Shown here: positions 24,504 through 33,275 of the stretch, in pieces | How the letters are laid out: each line of letters opens with the position of its first letter | How positions within the stretch are numbered: the first letter of the stretch is position 1 | DNA from: an uncultured Granulosicoccus sp. | GTDB lineage: Bacteria > Pseudomonadota > Gammaproteobacteria > Granulosicoccales > Granulosicoccaceae | Length of the DNA: 42,378 nucleotides | Reading direction: 5' to 3' | NCBI GenBank assembly: GCA_937924505.1 | Contig: CALDSR010000046.1 | Span: 1 to 42,378, forward strand | Notes under the pieces: model-generated | What the model was told of the DNA's origin: nothing | The model's input: the letters and a program-made list of their open reading frames with translations, nothing else | Database searches by the model: none | Made by a program: the position numbers and the translations under genes

Positions 24504-24533
24504 TTCGTACATAACGAACAGTAAACAACGAAA
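24504..24533 (+). promoter_or_regulatory. Putative GlpR site upstream of glpV
   Basis: TTCGT (24504-24508) faces ACGAA (24514-24518), and a second AACGAAA lies at 24527-24533. These match half-sites seen before glpK/glpR. They lie in a 214-bp gap between glpU and glpV, suggesting that the abundant binding protein has its own regulated promoter. Confidence 0.4.
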
Positions 24534-24618
24534 GCGTAAATAGCGCGGTCGTGAATTTCAGCAGTTTGTAGTTCCAGTTGTAAAGTCGACGTGCATAAAA
24601 ATCCATAGGGGGAAACAC

Positions 24619-26334
24619 ATGCGTCAATTCAGAAAAGCAGGTACCGCGGTTGCGGTCGCCTTTTTATTGGGGGGCACCCAGGTAGCGCAAGCCGATATGG
24701 CTGCTGCCGAGAGCTTTCTCGCAGACGAGATAGCAGGTTTGTCCGCGATCAGCGAAGATGAACAAAAAGCCGAGATGCAATGGTTTATCGATGCGGCCAA
24801 GCCATTTGCTGGCATGGATATCAAGGTTGTTTCAGAGACGATTACGACTCACGAATATGAGTCCAAGGTTCTGGCGCCAGCCTTTACCGCCATCACAGGT
24901 ATTAATGTCACACATGATCTGATCGGTGAAGGTGATGTTGTTGAGAAGCTGCAGACACAAATGCAGTCGGGCGAAAATATTTATGACGCCTACATCAATG
25001 ACTCCGATCTTATCGGTACTCACTGGCGTTATCAGCAAGCGCGTAACCTGACTGATTGGATGGCCGGTGAAGGTGCTGACGTCACGCTGCCTACGCTTGA
25101 TATCGAAGACTTTGTCGGCATTGAGTTCACGACAGGTCCTGATGGCAAGATATACCAACTGCCGGATCAGCAGTTCGCTAACCTGTATTGGTTCCGCTAT
25201 GACTGGTTCTCCGATGAGCAGAACAAGGCCGACTTCAAAGAGAAGTACGGTTATGACCTGGGCGTGCCAGTCAACTGGTCTGCCTATGAAGATATTGCAG
25301 AGTTCTTCACCGGTCGCGAGATCGATGGTCAGACAGTTTATGGTCACATGGACTACGGAAAGAAAGATCCATCGCTCGGTTGGCGTTTTACCGATGCGTG
25401 GTTGTCGATGGCCGGGAGCGGCGACAAGGGTGAGCCGAATGGACTGCCTGTTGACGAATGGGGTATTCGCGTCAACGAAAACAGCCAGCCGGTTGGTTCT
25501 TGTGTGGCACGTGGCGGTGACACCAACGGTCCAGCAGCGGTTTATTCAATCGCCAAGTACATTGATTGGCTGAACAAGTACGCACCACCAGAAGCTGCCG
25601 GTATGGTCTTCGGTGAAGCGGGCCCTGTACCTGCTCAAGGTGCTATTGCCCAGCAAATGTTCTGGTACACAGCATTTACCGCAGACATGGTCAAGGACGG
25701 CATTCCAGTTGTCGACGGTGACGGTAATCCGAAGTGGCGTATGGCTCCGAGTCCGCACGGCGCGTATTGGGAAGAGGGTCAGAAGCTTGGCTATCAGGAC
25801 GCCGGTTCATGGACACTGATGAAGTCAACGCCAGTTGACCGTGCCAAGGCGGCCTGGTTGTATGCACAGTTTGTTGTGTCCAAGACGGTTGATCTGAAGA
25901 AGGCGCACACAGGCCTTACCTTTATTCGTGAAAGTACGATTCAGCATGAAAGCTTCACGGAACGTGCGCCGAAATTGGGTGGTCTGATCGAGTTCTATCG
26001 TTCACCTGCTCGTGTTCAATGGTCGCCAACGGGTACCAATGTTCCTGATTACCCCAAGCTTGCACAACTTTGGTGGCAGAATATCGGTGATGCTTCATCA
26101 GGTGCCAAAAGCCCTCAGGAAGCCATGGACGCTCTGTGTGCAGCACAGGAAAAAGTCCTTGCTCGTCTCGAACGCGCCGGTGTTCAGGGTGATCTCGGTC
26201 CGGTACTCAATGAAGAGCAGGATCCGGAGTATTGGCTGAGTCAGCCAGGTGCACCGAAGGCCAAGCTTGAAAACGAAAAGCCGACACCTGAGACCATCGA
26301 CTACGATGAGCTCGTCAAGAGCTGGACGCAGTAG
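24619..26334 (+). CDS. glpV: Periplasmic glycerol-binding protein GlpV
   Basis: Solute-binding protein of the glycerol importer, 571 residues, large for a binding protein but normal for GlpV-type proteins. The signal peptide is clear (KAGTAVAVAFLLGGTQVAQA, cleavage after about residue 25). The mature part includes landmarks such as TGINVTHDLIGEGDVVEKLQTQ, YQLPDQQFANLYWFRYDWF and WMAGEGADVTLP. A strong AGGGGG ribosome-binding site precedes the ATG. A hairpin follows the stop codon, which could raise or stabilise the message for this high-demand subunit. It sits between glpU and glpD, as expected. Confidence 0.92.
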   Translation: MRQFRKAGTAVAVAFLLGGTQVAQADMAAAESFLADEIAGLSAISEDEQKAEMQWFIDAAKPFAGMDIKVVSETITTHEYESKVLAPAFTAITGINVTHDLIGEGDVVEKLQTQMQSGENIYDAYINDSDLIGTHWRYQQARNLTDWMAGEGADVTLPTLDIEDFVGIEFTTGPDGKIYQLPDQQFANLYWFRYDWFSDEQNKADFKEKYGYDLGVPVNWSAYEDIAEFFTGREIDGQTVYGHMDYGKKDPSLGWRFTDAWLSMAGSGDKGEPNGLPVDEWGIRVNENSQPVGSCVARGGDTNGPAAVYSIAKYIDWLNKYAPPEAAGMVFGEAGPVPAQGAIAQQMFWYTAFTADMVKDGIPVVDGDGNPKWRMAPSPHGAYWEEGQKLGYQDAGSWTLMKSTPVDRAKAAWLYAQFVVSKTVDLKKAHTGLTFIRESTIQHESFTERAPKLGGLIEFYRSPARVQWSPTGTNVPDYPKLAQLWWQNIGDASSGAKSPQEAMDALCAAQEKVLARLERAGVQGDLGPVLNEEQDPEYWLSQPGAPKAKLENEKPTPETIDYDELVKSWTQ

Positions 26335-26350
26335 TAATCAGGTAGTAGCG

Positions 26351-26373
26351 GGAGCCGGCCACGTGCCGGCTCC
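26351..26373 (+). terminator. GC-rich hairpin between glpV and glpD
   Basis: GGAGCCGGC (26351-26359) and GCCGGCTCC (26365-26373) are exact complements around a 5-base loop. No T-run follows (TATATCG), so it is probably a leaky terminator or 3' mRNA stabiliser that reduces glpD relative to glpV rather than a full stop. Confidence 0.65.
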
Positions 26374-26393
26374 TATATCGACAGGATGAAAAT

Positions 26394-27947
26394 ATGAGCG
26401 AAGTAGACAGCAAGGATTCATCGACCTATGACATCGTGATCATCGGCGGTGGTATCAACGGTGCCGGTATCGCTCGCGATGCTGCCGGCCGTGGTTTGAA
26501 GGTACTGCTGTGCGAAAAAGATGACCTGGCGCAACATACATCCTCATCCAGTACCAAGCTCATTCACGGTGGCTTACGTTATCTCGAACACTACGATTTC
26601 ATGTTGGTGCGTCATGCCTTGATCGAGCGCGAAGTGTTGTTGCGTGCAGCGCCGCATATAATCTGGCCGTTGCGTTTCATCCTGCCGCACCATAAAGAGC
26701 TGCGTCCCCGATGGTTGATTCGTATGGGGCTTTTTTTGTATGACCATCTTGGCGGTCGCAAGCTGCTACCGGCGTCCAATGGCGTCAAGCTGACACAACA
26801 TGTGGCCGGTGGGGCTCTGAAGAGTGAATTTACCAGTGGCTTCGAATATTCAGACTGCTGGGTTCAGGATGCACGACTGGTCGTGCTCAACGTTATGGAT
26901 GCCGCGGCTCGTGGTTGTGAAGTTCGCGTGCGCACCAAGTGCACTGACATCGTCCGTGGTGATGGTACCTGGACTGTCAACCTGCATGATCAGGTCAACG
27001 ATGAACGAAGCTCTGTTATGGCTCGCTCTATTGTCAACGCCTCAGGGCCATGGGTCGAGAAAACGCTCGATCTCGATGAAGAGCATGATTCAACCTACGG
27101 GGTGAGACTGGTCAAAGGTAGTCACATCGTGGTGCCAAAAATGTTCGATCACCCGTATACCTATATCTTCCAGAACGCAGATAATCGGATCATCTTTGCC
27201 GTTCCTTATGAGGAAAATTACACGCTGTTGGGTACAACGGATGTAGAAATAACCTTGGAGCCAGGCACAGAGGAAATAGAAGAGAAAGAAATCAAGTACA
27301 TTTGCGACGCTGCCAATGAATACTTTACGACGCCGGTCAAGCCCGAAGATGTATCCTGGACGTACACCGGCGTACGGCCGCTATATGATGATGCCTCTGA
27401 CAATGCATCAAAGGTTACGCGAGATTACAAACTTGATCTCGATACACGAAAAGGTGCGCCTGTGTTGTCAGTCTATGGGGGCAAGATCACGACCTTTCGA
27501 AAACTCGCAGAGCAAGCGGTTGATATGTTGCAACCTGAGCTGAAGTTCACCGCCACTGCGTGGACAGCACCCGTGCCACTTCCGGGTGGCGATATTCCTG
27601 ACGCGAATTTCGATGGTTTTCTTGACGACTGTCGTAAGCGCTATACGTGGATGGACGATGATATACTGCGTGACTACGCACGAAACTACGGAACGCGCAT
27701 TGAGCAATTGATCGGTGATGCTGATTCCATGCAAGCACTCGGTCATCATTTTGGTGGGCCCCTGTACCAGGCAGAAGTCGAATACCTGATAGCCTGCGAG
27801 TTCGTTCACAAAGCCGATGATATTCTGTGGCGACGCAGCAAGAAAGGTTTGCATGTCCCTGAAGGCACAGAAGCCGCACTGCAGCAGTGGCTAGATATTC
27901 ACTATATATCTGATCACGCCCGCAGTGGTCTCAGGCGCGTATCCTGA
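26394..27947 (+). CDS. glpD: Aerobic glycerol-3-phosphate dehydrogenase
   Basis: Membrane-associated FAD enzyme that oxidises glycerol 3-phosphate to dihydroxyacetone phosphate and reduces quinone. The 517-residue protein has the dinucleotide-binding motif DIVIIGGGINGAGIARDAAG (14-33) and GlpD landmarks HTSSSSTKLIHGGLRYLEHY, STYGVRLVKGSHIVVP, LLGTTDVE and YTGVRPLYDD. An AGGA ribosome-binding site precedes the ATG. It is the last catabolic step of the operon before the central metabolism entry point and lies 59 bp after glpV, beyond the hairpin. Confidence 0.96.
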   Translation: MSEVDSKDSSTYDIVIIGGGINGAGIARDAAGRGLKVLLCEKDDLAQHTSSSSTKLIHGGLRYLEHYDFMLVRHALIEREVLLRAAPHIIWPLRFILPHHKELRPRWLIRMGLFLYDHLGGRKLLPASNGVKLTQHVAGGALKSEFTSGFEYSDCWVQDARLVVLNVMDAAARGCEVRVRTKCTDIVRGDGTWTVNLHDQVNDERSSVMARSIVNASGPWVEKTLDLDEEHDSTYGVRLVKGSHIVVPKMFDHPYTYIFQNADNRIIFAVPYEENYTLLGTTDVEITLEPGTEEIEEKEIKYICDAANEYFTTPVKPEDVSWTYTGVRPLYDDASDNASKVTRDYKLDLDTRKGAPVLSVYGGKITTFRKLAEQAVDMLQPELKFTATAWTAPVPLPGGDIPDANFDGFLDDCRKRYTWMDDDILRDYARNYGTRIEQLIGDADSMQALGHHFGGPLYQAEVEYLIACEFVHKADDILWRRSKKGLHVPEGTEAALQQWLDIHYISDHARSGLRRVS

Positions 27948-28005
27948 GTGTTCGTCCCGCGTTTCGCTTACACATACAACGCTTACATAGACAAAAGGAA
28001 TAAAC

Positions 28006-28461
28006 ATGCGTTACCTCCACACCATGGTTCGTGTGCAAGATATCGACGCCAGCCTGAACTTCTATTGCAATCTGATGGGCATGAAAGAGGTTCGCCGAGT
28101 AGACAACGAAAAAGGGCGATTCACACTGATCTTTCTTGCAGCTGATGAAGATGAGGCCGTCGCCACTGAGACCAAAGCGCCGCTTATCGAATTGACTTAC
28201 AACTGGCCCGAGGAGGGGAAATCGGGTGAGCAATATGACGGCGGCAGAAATTTCGGCCATTTGGCGTATGTCGTGGATGATATTTACGCGTTGTGCCAGA
28301 AGCTGCAGGACAACGGTGTGGTTATCAACCGTCCGCCGCGAGATGGTCACATGGCTTTTGTCCGTTCGCCGGATGGAATTTCATTTGAATTGTTGCAAAA
28401 AGGTGATTCAAAAGCACCAGCGGAACCTTGGATGAGTATGGAAAACACCGGCAGCTGGTGA
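28006..28461 (+). CDS. gloA: Lactoylglutathione lyase (glyoxalase I)
   Basis: Converts the methylglyoxal-glutathione hemithioacetal to S-lactoylglutathione. The 151-residue VOC protein has the metal ligands in place: His6 (YLHTMVRV), Glu in LIELTYNW, His in NFGHLAYVV and Glu in SFELLQK. The pattern HTMxRVxDxxxSLxFY is diagnostic of GloA. AAAGGA precedes the ATG. It follows glpD by 58 bp. Dihydroxyacetone phosphate made by GlpD is a source of methylglyoxal, so co-location suggests built-in detoxification of glycerol catabolism. Confidence 0.93.
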   Translation: MRYLHTMVRVQDIDASLNFYCNLMGMKEVRRVDNEKGRFTLIFLAADEDEAVATETKAPLIELTYNWPEEGKSGEQYDGGRNFGHLAYVVDDIYALCQKLQDNGVVINRPPRDGHMAFVRSPDGISFELLQKGDSKAPAEPWMSMENTGSW

Positions 28462-28608
28462 AGCTGAACAGCCACTGTTTGATCCAACTTGATGAGAGCG
28501 AAATAGTCCGAAGTTTTCTTGCGTTGCAGCTAAGTCAAATCCATGTCCTGTTTTTAACTGGGTCTGCATCGTCAGGCTGAAGTAAGCGGTATCTTTTCTG
28601 TCGAGCCT

Positions 28609-30108
28609 CTACTCATTGCGTGGGAAGCGTTGGTTTTCTTCGACGTCGTTCAGGTCCATATGATTGCGCATGAACCGCTCGGACGCTTTTTGTAGTGGCT
28701 GAAAATCCCACGGGTAGTATTCGCCGTTGCGCAAGGCTTCGTAAACAATCCAACGCCGTGCTTGAGAACGCCGGACTTCTTCGTCAAATCGTTCGAGGTC
28801 CCATCGGGCATCAGCCATGGTTTGCAGTGCGTTCAACGCTTTTGAGTGTGCTGGGTCCGCGATGAGATTGTGCAGCTCATGCGGATCATCAGCCAGGTTG
28901 AACAGCATGTCCGGGTCTAGTGCACAGCGAACATATTTGTAATCACCATCGCGCAGTGCCACGACGGGTGCATAAGAGGCTTCAGCAGCATATTCGATGG
29001 CAACGGGACCGCGTGTCTTTTCATGGTTGGCAACGCCAATCAGGCTCTCGCCTTCGGTCCATGGTGCGATTTCGTCCAGGCTCACGCCAGCCAGATCAGC
29101 CAGGGTTGGACAGACATCAATTGTCGATGTCGGTGCGTCGACAAGGCCGGGCTTGATGTTTGGTGCGCTGATCATCAGCGGCACGCGCGAGGAACCCTCA
29201 TACATACTCATCTTGAACCATAAGCCGCGCTCGCCGAGCATGTCGCCGTGATCCGATACGAACAGGATTGCCGCGTTCTGTCGGGTCCGTTCAAGTACAT
29301 CCAGAATCTCCCCGACCTTGTCATCGATATAAGAGATATTCGCAAAATAGGCGCGACGTGATCTGCGGATATCATCTGCTTTGATGTCAAAGTTGCGCCA
29401 GTCGTTTGCATCGAAGATCCGTTTTGAATGTGCGTCGTGGTCGGCGTATTTCATTGCCGAAATTTCTGGCAACAGGTGTTCGCAATTTTCGTAAAGGTCC
29501 CAGTATTTCTTGCGCGCCACATAGGGATCATGAGGATGTGTGAAGCTTACGGTCATGCACCATGGCCGGTCTTCAAGCCCGCGTGCCAGATCATAGAGTT
29601 TGGCGCATGCTTTAAAGGCTACTTCGTCATCGTATTCCATCTGATTGGAAATCTCGGCCACACCGGCGCCTGTGACTGAGCCCATATTGTGATACCACCA
29701 GTCAATCCGTTCACCGGGTTTTCTATAGTCTGGGGTCCAGCCAAAATCCGCGGGGTAGATGTCTGTGGTTAATCGATCTTCAAGGCCATGCAATTGATCG
29801 GGGCCGACAAAGTGCATCTTTCCTGACATACAGGTGTAATAACCTGCGCGGCGCAAATGGTGCGCATACGTGGGCAGGTCTGACGGGAACTCCGCGGCGT
29901 TGTCATAAACGCCTGTAATCGATGGAAGCTGCCCGGACATGAAGCTGGCCCGCCCGGGTGCACAGAGCGGTGATGCCGTATAACAATTGGTAAATCGAGC
30001 GGACTTTTCTGCCAGTTTTTTTAAATTTGGTGCATGCAGCCAATCAGCTGGGCCATCCGGAAAGAATGTACCATTCAACTGATCAACCATCAAGATAAGA
30101 ATATTCAT
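28609..30108 (-). CDS. betC: Choline-sulfatase
   Basis: Hydrolyses choline O-sulfate to choline and sulfate, giving an osmoprotectant precursor and a sulfur source. The 499-residue sulfatase has the formylglycine site in SPLCAPGRASFMSGQ (Cys49, CxPxR), GKMHFVG (Lys97, His99) and the metal-binding SDHGDMLGE (Asp286, His287). The C-terminus matches the choline-sulfatase-specific tail (WDLERFDEEVRRSQARRWIVYEALRNGEYYPWDFQP, given as landmarks). The activating formylglycine enzyme is not in the window. No betA/betB/betI or transporter is adjacent, which is unusual. No signal peptide is present, fitting a cytoplasmic enzyme. Confidence 0.92.
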   Translation of the reverse strand: MNILILMVDQLNGTFFPDGPADWLHAPNLKKLAEKSARFTNCYTASPLCAPGRASFMSGQLPSITGVYDNAAEFPSDLPTYAHHLRRAGYYTCMSGKMHFVGPDQLHGLEDRLTTDIYPADFGWTPDYRKPGERIDWWYHNMGSVTGAGVAEISNQMEYDDEVAFKACAKLYDLARGLEDRPWCMTVSFTHPHDPYVARKKYWDLYENCEHLLPEISAMKYADHDAHSKRIFDANDWRNFDIKADDIRRSRRAYFANISYIDDKVGEILDVLERTRQNAAILFVSDHGDMLGERGLWFKMSMYEGSSRVPLMISAPNIKPGLVDAPTSTIDVCPTLADLAGVSLDEIAPWTEGESLIGVANHEKTRGPVAIEYAAEASYAPVVALRDGDYKYVRCALDPDMLFNLADDPHELHNLIADPAHSKALNALQTMADARWDLERFDEEVRRSQARRWIVYEALRNGEYYPWDFQPLQKASERFMRNHMDLNDVEENQRFPRNE

Positions 30109-30164
30109 TCTGTGATTTTCAATGCTATCTGAACGTGTTGGATATATGGCTGCGACAAATAATG

Positions 30165-30183
30165 ACGCTAGCAGTTCTAGCGT
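30165..30183. promoter_or_regulatory. Inverted repeat upstream of betC
   Basis: ACGCTAG (30165-30171) and CTAGCGT (30177-30183) are exact complements with a 5-base centre, 57 bp upstream of the betC start. Dyads of this size suit a dimeric regulator; the cognate protein is unknown. Confidence 0.45.
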
Positions 30184-30193
30184 AATTCGGGCC

Positions 30194-30231
30194 TGTGATG
30201 GTAACTTGTGATGGTAACTTGTGATGGTAAT
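30194..30231. repeat. Three 13-bp tandem repeats
   Basis: TGTGATGGTAACT is repeated at 30194 and 30207, with a third copy from 30220 diverging in its last bases. Slippage would easily change the copy number and the spacing to the adjacent inverted repeat. Confidence 0.75.
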
Positions 30232-30460
30232 TATCGTTGATCATTCCTGAGGTGGTGTCTGAGATTTGTCGACCTGAGACCACATGTTTGGGTTGTATAT
30301 AAAAGCGTTGCACGTTATTTGGCCCAATTCAGACGACATCGCCTTGAGCGACCAATCGTGAGTGTTGGGCTGGAATGACTGGCTCATAATAATTGCCGAT
30401 TTATCAGTGCCTCAAGCTCATATCATGACGCCATGCTTAGTATTTGCCAGAGGTTCGTAA

Positions 30461-30466
30461 TATAAT
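30461..30466 (+). promoter_or_regulatory. Possible -10 element for the ATP-grasp cluster
   Basis: A consensus TATAAT lies at 30461-30466 in an A+T-rich tract 158 bp upstream of the first gene. The -35 at the right distance is poor (TTAGTA, 18 bp away). Another TATAAT at 30582-30587 also lacks a good -35. Confidence 0.3.
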
Positions 30467-30623
30467 ACACAGGGTTGGGAAGTCACCGTGATCAAGGTTT
30501 TTTGAAAATATCCTTCGTAATCATCTGATTTGATCAGGATTGAATTAATTATCAAGTTAGCAGAAGTCTTGCGTCTGTATTTATAATGCAAGTTAAAGTT
30601 CCAGGCCAAGATTAAAATAGTCA

Positions 30624-33275
30624 ATGACTCAATCAACGTCGGCAAATATGGGTGATGAATCAACAACTGTCACTTATGACGAAACGCGTGATCGAGACGG
30701 TAACGTCAGAGCGGGTTGGCAACAAGTGCTCGACTTTTGTGCGCAATTTGATAATGCGCAAATCGCGCGGCGTCAAAGCGAGATCAGCAAACAGTTGCGC
30801 ACCAACGGCATTGCCTATAACGCAGTATCCAGTGAACGGATTGACGATAGACCCTGGAAACTCGATTTACTTCCTCTAGTTGTTGAGGAGAACGACTGGG
30901 CTGCTCTGAGTGCGGGTTTGGTGCAGCGTGCACATCTCAAGAAACTACTACTACGTGATCTGTACGGCGAACAACGGGTAATCCGTGAAGGGGTGCTTCC
31001 ACCTGCCGTGGTGTTCTCGCATCATGGGTTTCTGCGTGTCGCCGAACAACTACCTGGTACCAATGAGTTGCCTTTGTTCGGGATTGATGTTTCCCGTTCG
31101 CCTTCCGGTGACTGGCATGTCGTTGATGATATCTGCCAGGTTCCAGGTGGGCTCGGCTATGCGCTGGAGAATAGAATTGTATTGTCGCGCGTTCTACCCA
31201 AGCTTTTTCGAAAGAGCTCTGTAACCAGGCTGGTCTCGTATTTCAGATCACTGCAAAATCATCTGGCACTCAGTGAGGCTAGCGATGAGCGTTGCGTCAT
31301 TCTGGCTTATGGCAGTGCCCACCCTTACTATTTCGAGTATGCCTACCTGGCAAAATATTTGGGTTATACGCTCGTGGAAATGAGTGATTTGACAGTAAGA
31401 GATGAGCGTGTTTATCTGAAAACAGTCGCTGGCTTACAACGTATTGATGTCATCTTGAGGTTTGTTCGTGATCACGATTCGGATCCCTTGGCGGTCACTA
31501 ACAGTCAATCTGTCGGTGTGCCCGGCCTGCTTCATGCCATCATGGCCGATAATGTGAAGGTTATAAATCCGCTGGGAGTCGGGGTTATAGAAAATCCAGC
31601 GCTGAATGCTTATTTGCAACCCTTATGCAGGTATTTTCTGGGTGAGGATGCAAGATTGCTCAGCACTCCAACCTACTGGCTTGGTGATGACAAGCATCGA
31701 GCTTTGGCGCAGAGTAGACAAATGGAATTGCTGTATCGCAATGTCAACACAGTCGGTTCACTCACCGACCCGGCAGTACTAAGTGCTGATGAGCAAAAAG
31801 CTCTTTTTGCAAAAATCAACACCGCGCCTGAATCTTATGTTGCGCAGGAAAGATTAGACCGTTCCAGCGCCCCTTGTTTGCTTGATGAAAAGCATCTGCG
31901 TCGCCAGATAACACTGCGTAGTTACTTGATTGACAACAAAGGCGATTATCAAATAATGAGTGGCGGGCTTTGCGTTCTGGACAACGTAGCCAACGGTGGC
32001 AGGCCATCACATGAGCTATTTGAAGGCAGCAAGGATGTATGGGTGTTGTCCAGCAAGAAGGTGGCTGAGGATACAATGATTCACGCAGCCAGTGAATCGT
32101 TGCATACTATTATTGAAGGCGAGTTGCCCAGCAGGGTGGCAGACAATCTGTTCTGGCTCGGGCGCTATACCGAAAAAACCGAAAGTACAATCCGCGTTCT
32201 TTCAATATTACTTAATGAAATACTTGATGATGAATCGCAAAGCTATGACGTCACTTCCGATGATGTAACTGAAATCTCCCTGTCATTGACGGTGTTGCTC
32301 AAGACGCTAGCCGAAATCTCTGATACATCAACAGATATCGCCAGCGAATCTGGTGAGCCCCCGCTGAGAATTCTGTTTCGTGAAATCTTTGAGATGCTGC
32401 TCATGGATGAACGCTACGGTTCACTGGCAAACACCTTGGCTAGTGTCCGAAATACGTCCAATCAATTGAGGGATCGTCTGTCGCCGGAGCTCATGAGAGT
32501 GCTAAATGATCTTGATGACGGCCAGAAAAAAATCCGTCTGATGTTAGATGGCATAGATCACCAGGAATTGCGCGCCCAGAGTTACGTATTGCCAACCCTG
32601 ATAGAATTGTTGGATTCCTTGCTGTTCTCATTGGCGGCATTCACCGGCCTGGTTCATGAGAACCTGACCCACGGTGATAACTGGCGTTTCATCATGATGG
32701 GGAAACGAATCGAACGTGTGGATCAGAGCATAGGCGTCATAAAAGTATTTATGCGTCATGACAGGGAAAATACACAGTTAATGGAAATTCTGCTGCGCCT
32801 GTTCGATAGCACGATCACTTATCGAACGCGTTACAGAAGCAGGCTCAATAATTTGCTCGTTACTCATTTATTGTTACTGGATGAAGACAATCCGCGCTCT
32901 ATCGCCTTTCAGTTTCGCTACCTCGATGAATGTGTGAGAAATCTACCAGGTCGACGTCACAGCAATTATCAAGAGCCATTGTTACGATTATCGACTGCAG
33001 GGCTTAGCCGAGTCCGGCTTGCTGAAACCGAATCTTTATTGGCACGAACCAATGCAAGTGAACGTCAGACCATGAATAGTTTTCTGGAAGTATTGGGGCG
33101 TATCCCTGGCGAGCTTTCCACTGAATTGACAGCCGCATATTTCACTCATTCAGAGCTCCCGCGCAGTCTGATACAAACTTCAAGGCTGGATGCGCAAGCG
33201 AATACAAGCCAACCAATTCACACAGACAAGAGCGACCCATCTGCTGGCAATGACAGTCCAGGTGGTTCATCTTGA
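30624..33275 (+). CDS. Fused circularly permuted ATP-grasp / alpha-E protein
   Basis: An 883-residue fusion. Residues about 60-500 are a circularly permuted ATP-grasp ligase (landmarks RPWKLDLLPLVVEENDW, RAHLKKLLLRDLYGEQRVIREGVLPP, DDICQVPGGLGYALENRI, AYGSAHPYYFEYAYLAKYLG, GLQRIDVILRFVRD, GVGVIENPALNAYL). Residues about 515-830 are the helical alpha-E domain, opening LPSRVADNLFWLGRYTEKTE with the LFWLGRY motif. Such ATP-grasp proteins are predicted to form peptide-like bonds from ATP, but substrates are unknown to me. The glycine-rich ATP loop seen in the partner protein encoded at 34235 (KPANGSGGYG) has no clear counterpart here, so this copy may be catalytically altered. Its stop overlaps the next gene's TTG start. 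Confidence 0.88.
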   Translation: MTQSTSANMGDESTTVTYDETRDRDGNVRAGWQQVLDFCAQFDNAQIARRQSEISKQLRTNGIAYNAVSSERIDDRPWKLDLLPLVVEENDWAALSAGLVQRAHLKKLLLRDLYGEQRVIREGVLPPAVVFSHHGFLRVAEQLPGTNELPLFGIDVSRSPSGDWHVVDDICQVPGGLGYALENRIVLSRVLPKLFRKSSVTRLVSYFRSLQNHLALSEASDERCVILAYGSAHPYYFEYAYLAKYLGYTLVEMSDLTVRDERVYLKTVAGLQRIDVILRFVRDHDSDPLAVTNSQSVGVPGLLHAIMADNVKVINPLGVGVIENPALNAYLQPLCRYFLGEDARLLSTPTYWLGDDKHRALAQSRQMELLYRNVNTVGSLTDPAVLSADEQKALFAKINTAPESYVAQERLDRSSAPCLLDEKHLRRQITLRSYLIDNKGDYQIMSGGLCVLDNVANGGRPSHELFEGSKDVWVLSSKKVAEDTMIHAASESLHTIIEGELPSRVADNLFWLGRYTEKTESTIRVLSILLNEILDDESQSYDVTSDDVTEISLSLTVLLKTLAEISDTSTDIASESGEPPLRILFREIFEMLLMDERYGSLANTLASVRNTSNQLRDRLSPELMRVLNDLDDGQKKIRLMLDGIDHQELRAQSYVLPTLIELLDSLLFSLAAFTGLVHENLTHGDNWRFIMMGKRIERVDQSIGVIKVFMRHDRENTQLMEILLRLFDSTITYRTRYRSRLNNLLVTHLLLLDEDNPRSIAFQFRYLDECVRNLPGRRHSNYQEPLLRLSTAGLSRVRLAETESLLARTNASERQTMNSFLEVLGRIPGELSTELTAAYFTHSELPRSLIQTSRLDAQANTSQPIHTDKSDPSAGNDSPGGSS

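Larger units (their letters stand above)
30109..30623. other. Divergent intergenic region between betC and the ATP-grasp cluster
   Basis: About 515 bp without a gene. It is A+T-rich toward the right and holds a 7-bp hairpin, three 13-bp tandem repeats and a possible promoter, listed separately. It must carry both divergent promoters. Confidence 0.6.
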
